60,000 nt of DNA, taken from Strigamia acuminata (taxonomy: Eukaryota > Arthropoda > Chilopoda > Geophilomorpha > Linotaeniidae). Position numbers and translations under genes: made by a program. How positions within the stretch are numbered: the first letter of the stretch is position 1; each line of letters begins with the position of its first letter. Shown here piece by piece: positions 57,501 to 60,000 of this stretch. Location: NCBI GenBank assembly GCA_949358305.1, contig OX442315.1:13978427-14038426 (forward strand). Direction: 5' to 3'. The notes under the pieces are model-generated. The model was given only the letters and a program-made list of their open reading frames with translations, ran no database searches and had not been told where the DNA came from.

Positions 57501-57822
57501 TTTTTAAGGAAAAAAAAAATCAGACAAAATTGTGTTGAATTATTAAAAACATCATTTTAAAAAAATTGTTCGACATGGTTACGTTTTGTTCACAAAGTCT
57601 GCTGAGTTGTTCGTGTCTCCTAAGATGTGTTTCAATCCACGTGTTAATGCCACAGACATGCACTTTTTCCTGAAGTAACGTCACAGTGACCCACACAACA
57701 CGGACTTAGAATCAAAGTAATGGGCCAATCAAAGGCTTTTGAGGAGCCAGGAAGAAATGAAAAAATGAATCCACGACTGTTCATCGCCCGATTTCTCATC
57801 GCGCGACCATTCATCGCTGCTA

Positions 57823-59386
57823 AGGTGCGCGCCATAAGTATAGAATAATCAGTTTTTTTGAAATATTTCTTTTTGCGCTTCATCTGGAATCAAACCAATT
57901 TTTTAATAACTGTATTTTGGCATTAGAATTCATTTAAAATTAACAGGTTTATAAGTTTTGTAGAAAAATAAATTTGGCAGTGATTTTACATAAAAATGGG
58001 GGTGACATAAGTATAGAATATTTTAGGTTTGATGCAAAAAAATGAATACAATTAATATCACATAACATGCCTTTGTCTGATTAGTTAATCAGTGAATATG
58101 TCATCAATTTTCTGCCATTTTTGAATTGTATTACTTGCTATTTTCTTATTTTGAAGCAATCCCTTGTACAAAACTTGCAACCACTGTAGAAATCGCTGAA
58201 ATAAAGCGATTAAAGACACTGGGGCTCGCCAAACAACAAATTGATAGAAGATTAGAATAAATTGAAAGAAATTAGTCAATTGCATCAAAAAGTCTAACAA
58301 AAACATGAAATTCAAGTGCGAAAGCAGACAGGAAAGACCAAAAGTGACCATGCAGTGAGCATTGTCCTGCTGAAACACCCATTTATTGCCACAATTTTCC
58401 ATCCAAATAGCAATAAATGCATGTTCAACACTTCCTTATACTTCTGTGAATCTTTCCATCCTTTCATTATTATGATGTTTGCCTGTAATTTTTGCCCGAA
58501 TGTCATCCAAACCATCACATGATTCTGCCCACTGAGAAAATCTCTCTCCTCTCCTTAAATCTTGCCATTTATTACACTAACCATCCAGACCATCTAAGTT
58601 GAACTGTATTTTGTCTGTAAAAAGCACTGATTTCTATGATTTGGTCCAGGGCAGCTTGGTATTACTCTAATCAGAGCACTTCAATTTATGGGCTTCAGTT
58701 AACCACAGTTGTACAGCTATTTTTTGATAACAAAGGTGATCACAATTGTTTAGTCTGCTTTGAATTGTTTGCTAAGACACAATTACTACTACATGTGTGC
58801 AAATTTTATTTCCAGACAACAGTAAAGTCAGTGCCAGGCACAAAATATTCCTGTCCACTTGCTGCATCGTCACTTTTGGTCCTCCCCGTCTTGCTTCCAT
58901 GTTTGATTTTCATCTTTGGGTTAGGACTTTTGATATAATTGATTAATTTCTTCCTGATCTTCTATGGATTTGCTGTTTGGAGAGCCCCAGTGACTTTAAT
59001 TGCCATATTTCAGCAATTTCTACAATGATTACAAGTTTTGCACAAGGGATTGCATAAACATAAGAAAATAGCAAGTAATACAATTCAAAAATGGCAGAAA
59101 ATTGATGACATATTCACTGATTAACTAATCAGACAAAGGCATGTTATGTGATATTAATTGTATTCATTTTTTTGCATCAAACCTAAAATATTCTATACTT
59201 ATGTCACCCCCATTTTTATGTAAAATCACTGCCAAATTTATTTTTCTACAAAACTTATAAACCTGTTAATTTTAAATGAATTCTAATGCCAAAATACAGT
59301 TATTAAAAAATTGGTTTGATTCCAGATGAAGCGCAAAAAGAAATATTTCAAAAAAACTGATTATTCTATACTTATGGCGCGCACCT
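57823..59386. mobile_element. Degenerate Tc1/mariner-type element with long inverted arms
   Basis: Flanked by TA. The ends AGGTGCGCGCCATAAGTATA and its inverse continue as inverted repeats of about 460 bases (57823-58280 against about 58925-59386), with few differences. A second ATAAGTATAGAATATTTTAG motif lies about 180 bases inside each arm. The middle carries decayed transposase sequence. Confidence 0.88.
58085..58650 (-). pseudogene. Decayed Tc1/mariner (IS630-type) transposase
   Basis: Read on the minus strand in shifting frames there are a segment like the VLF.D..FNLDG motif (about 58620-58580), then a VMVW-like MMVWMTFGQ (about 58518), YKEVLNMHLL, and WVFQQDNAHC (about 58390-58360), the region of the second catalytic Asp. 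Several frameshifts and stops separate these, the first catalytic region is damaged, and the DNA-binding N-terminus is missing. It cannot code for an active enzyme. Confidence 0.75.
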
Positions 59387-59929
59387 TAAGTCATCGCGCG
59401 GACAAGTCATCGCGTGAAAAGTAATCGCGTGGCCAACTCATCAGGGCGACAATTGGGCGATGTCAAATCTAATGTAGTACAGTAGTCGCTTTAATAAAAT
59501 CTTACGTCACGTTTTAGGCCTGTCTGTTACCGGGAAACTGCGTGCACAGGTGCAAATTGAACTGTGAAATGCCTCATGTAATTATATAACATGGCAAGAT
59601 TGTTTATGACAGGAAAAACTTCAGTGTGAAAGGAAAAGGATCTTTTTCCCAATCTCTCTGCACAATGGAAGCCAAATTTCAGAGTTGGCATGTAGCAGGA
59701 AACTACAACTGTGGTAGCAAATACTTGACGACTGAATTGCAAAAGGGTTACATGTGAACGGCAGACCCTATTCACTAGGACCAACTGACCCATGTCAATA
59801 GGAATGGGGATAACTCGTTCCAGAAACGACGAAGAAAAAACTGGACCGAAATATCCCCTCTATGATTAAAAAGTAGACAGAAAGTATTCTAAACAATCAA
59901 CAGATATCATCGTTTTAAAGTTAGTTACT
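59387..59929. other. Gene-free stretch next to telomere-like repeat
   Basis: CATCGCGC-type motifs (57780-57815 and 59390-59430) flank the Tc1-like element on both sides, so it was inserted into a small repeat. An 88-codon minus-strand frame (59793-59527) has no domain I recognise. Confidence 0.4.
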
Positions 59930-59989
59930 CCTAACCTAACATAACCTAACCTAACCTAACCTAACCTAACCTAACCTAAACCCAGAAAG
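59930..59989. repeat. (CCTAA)n interstitial telomere-like repeat
   Basis: Twelve 5-base units, all CCTAA except one CATAA at 59940-59944. TTAGG on the other strand is the arthropod telomere repeat. Confidence 0.9.
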
Positions 59990-60000
59990 ATGGCCGATCT

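Overview
This is animal nuclear DNA, most likely from an arthropod. It is AT-rich. Coding exons are separated by introns with GT..AG borders, some only about 55-75 bases long. The genes are typical animal genes (a ciliary jouberin, Rab10, RIO kinase 1 and a furrowed-like lectin/sushi receptor), and the right end carries a (CCTAA)n stretch, the TTAGG telomere motif of arthropods. Species cannot be named from the sequence.

Layout: positions 1-6.5 kb hold a broken tandem array of tRNA genes (Lys-UUU, Leu-AAG, Leu-CAG, several in inverted pairs). A block lodged in this array contains a 5'-truncated LINE, two inverted copies of one TIR element, and an intronless gene for a BC-box plus leucine-rich-repeat protein. 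From 6.7 to 13.6 kb the minus strand carries an AHI1/jouberin gene (20 exons traced, probably one small exon missed). Starting 635 bases away on the plus strand is a complete Rab10 gene (six exons, 14.2-19.3 kb, ending in the prenylation motif KCC). RIOK1 lies on the minus strand (21.7-24.6 kb, eight exons, all junctions in phase). The furrowed-like receptor fills 27.05-39.5 kb on the minus strand: signal peptide, sushi, fucolectin domain, C-type lectin, three sushi domains, Thr-rich stalk, membrane segment and His-rich tail.

From 39.5 to 60 kb I recognise no host gene. This part holds minisatellites and non-autonomous DNA transposons (several TIR families with TA, TTAA or 8-bp target duplications), a decayed Tc1/mariner element with arms of about 460 bases, and the interstitial telomere-like repeat. 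Introns and spacers throughout carry tandem arrays whose periods cluster near 19-22 and 31 bases.

Functionally, the most suggestive arrangement is AHI1 head-to-head with Rab10: mammalian Ahi1 is known to act with the close paralogue Rab8a in cilium formation. The other genes are not obviously related to each other. I found no unquestionably new multi-gene system. The best leads are the tRNA array with its anticodon switch and gene insertion, the BC-box LRR gene, the AHI1/Rab10 promoter and the helically phased repeats.
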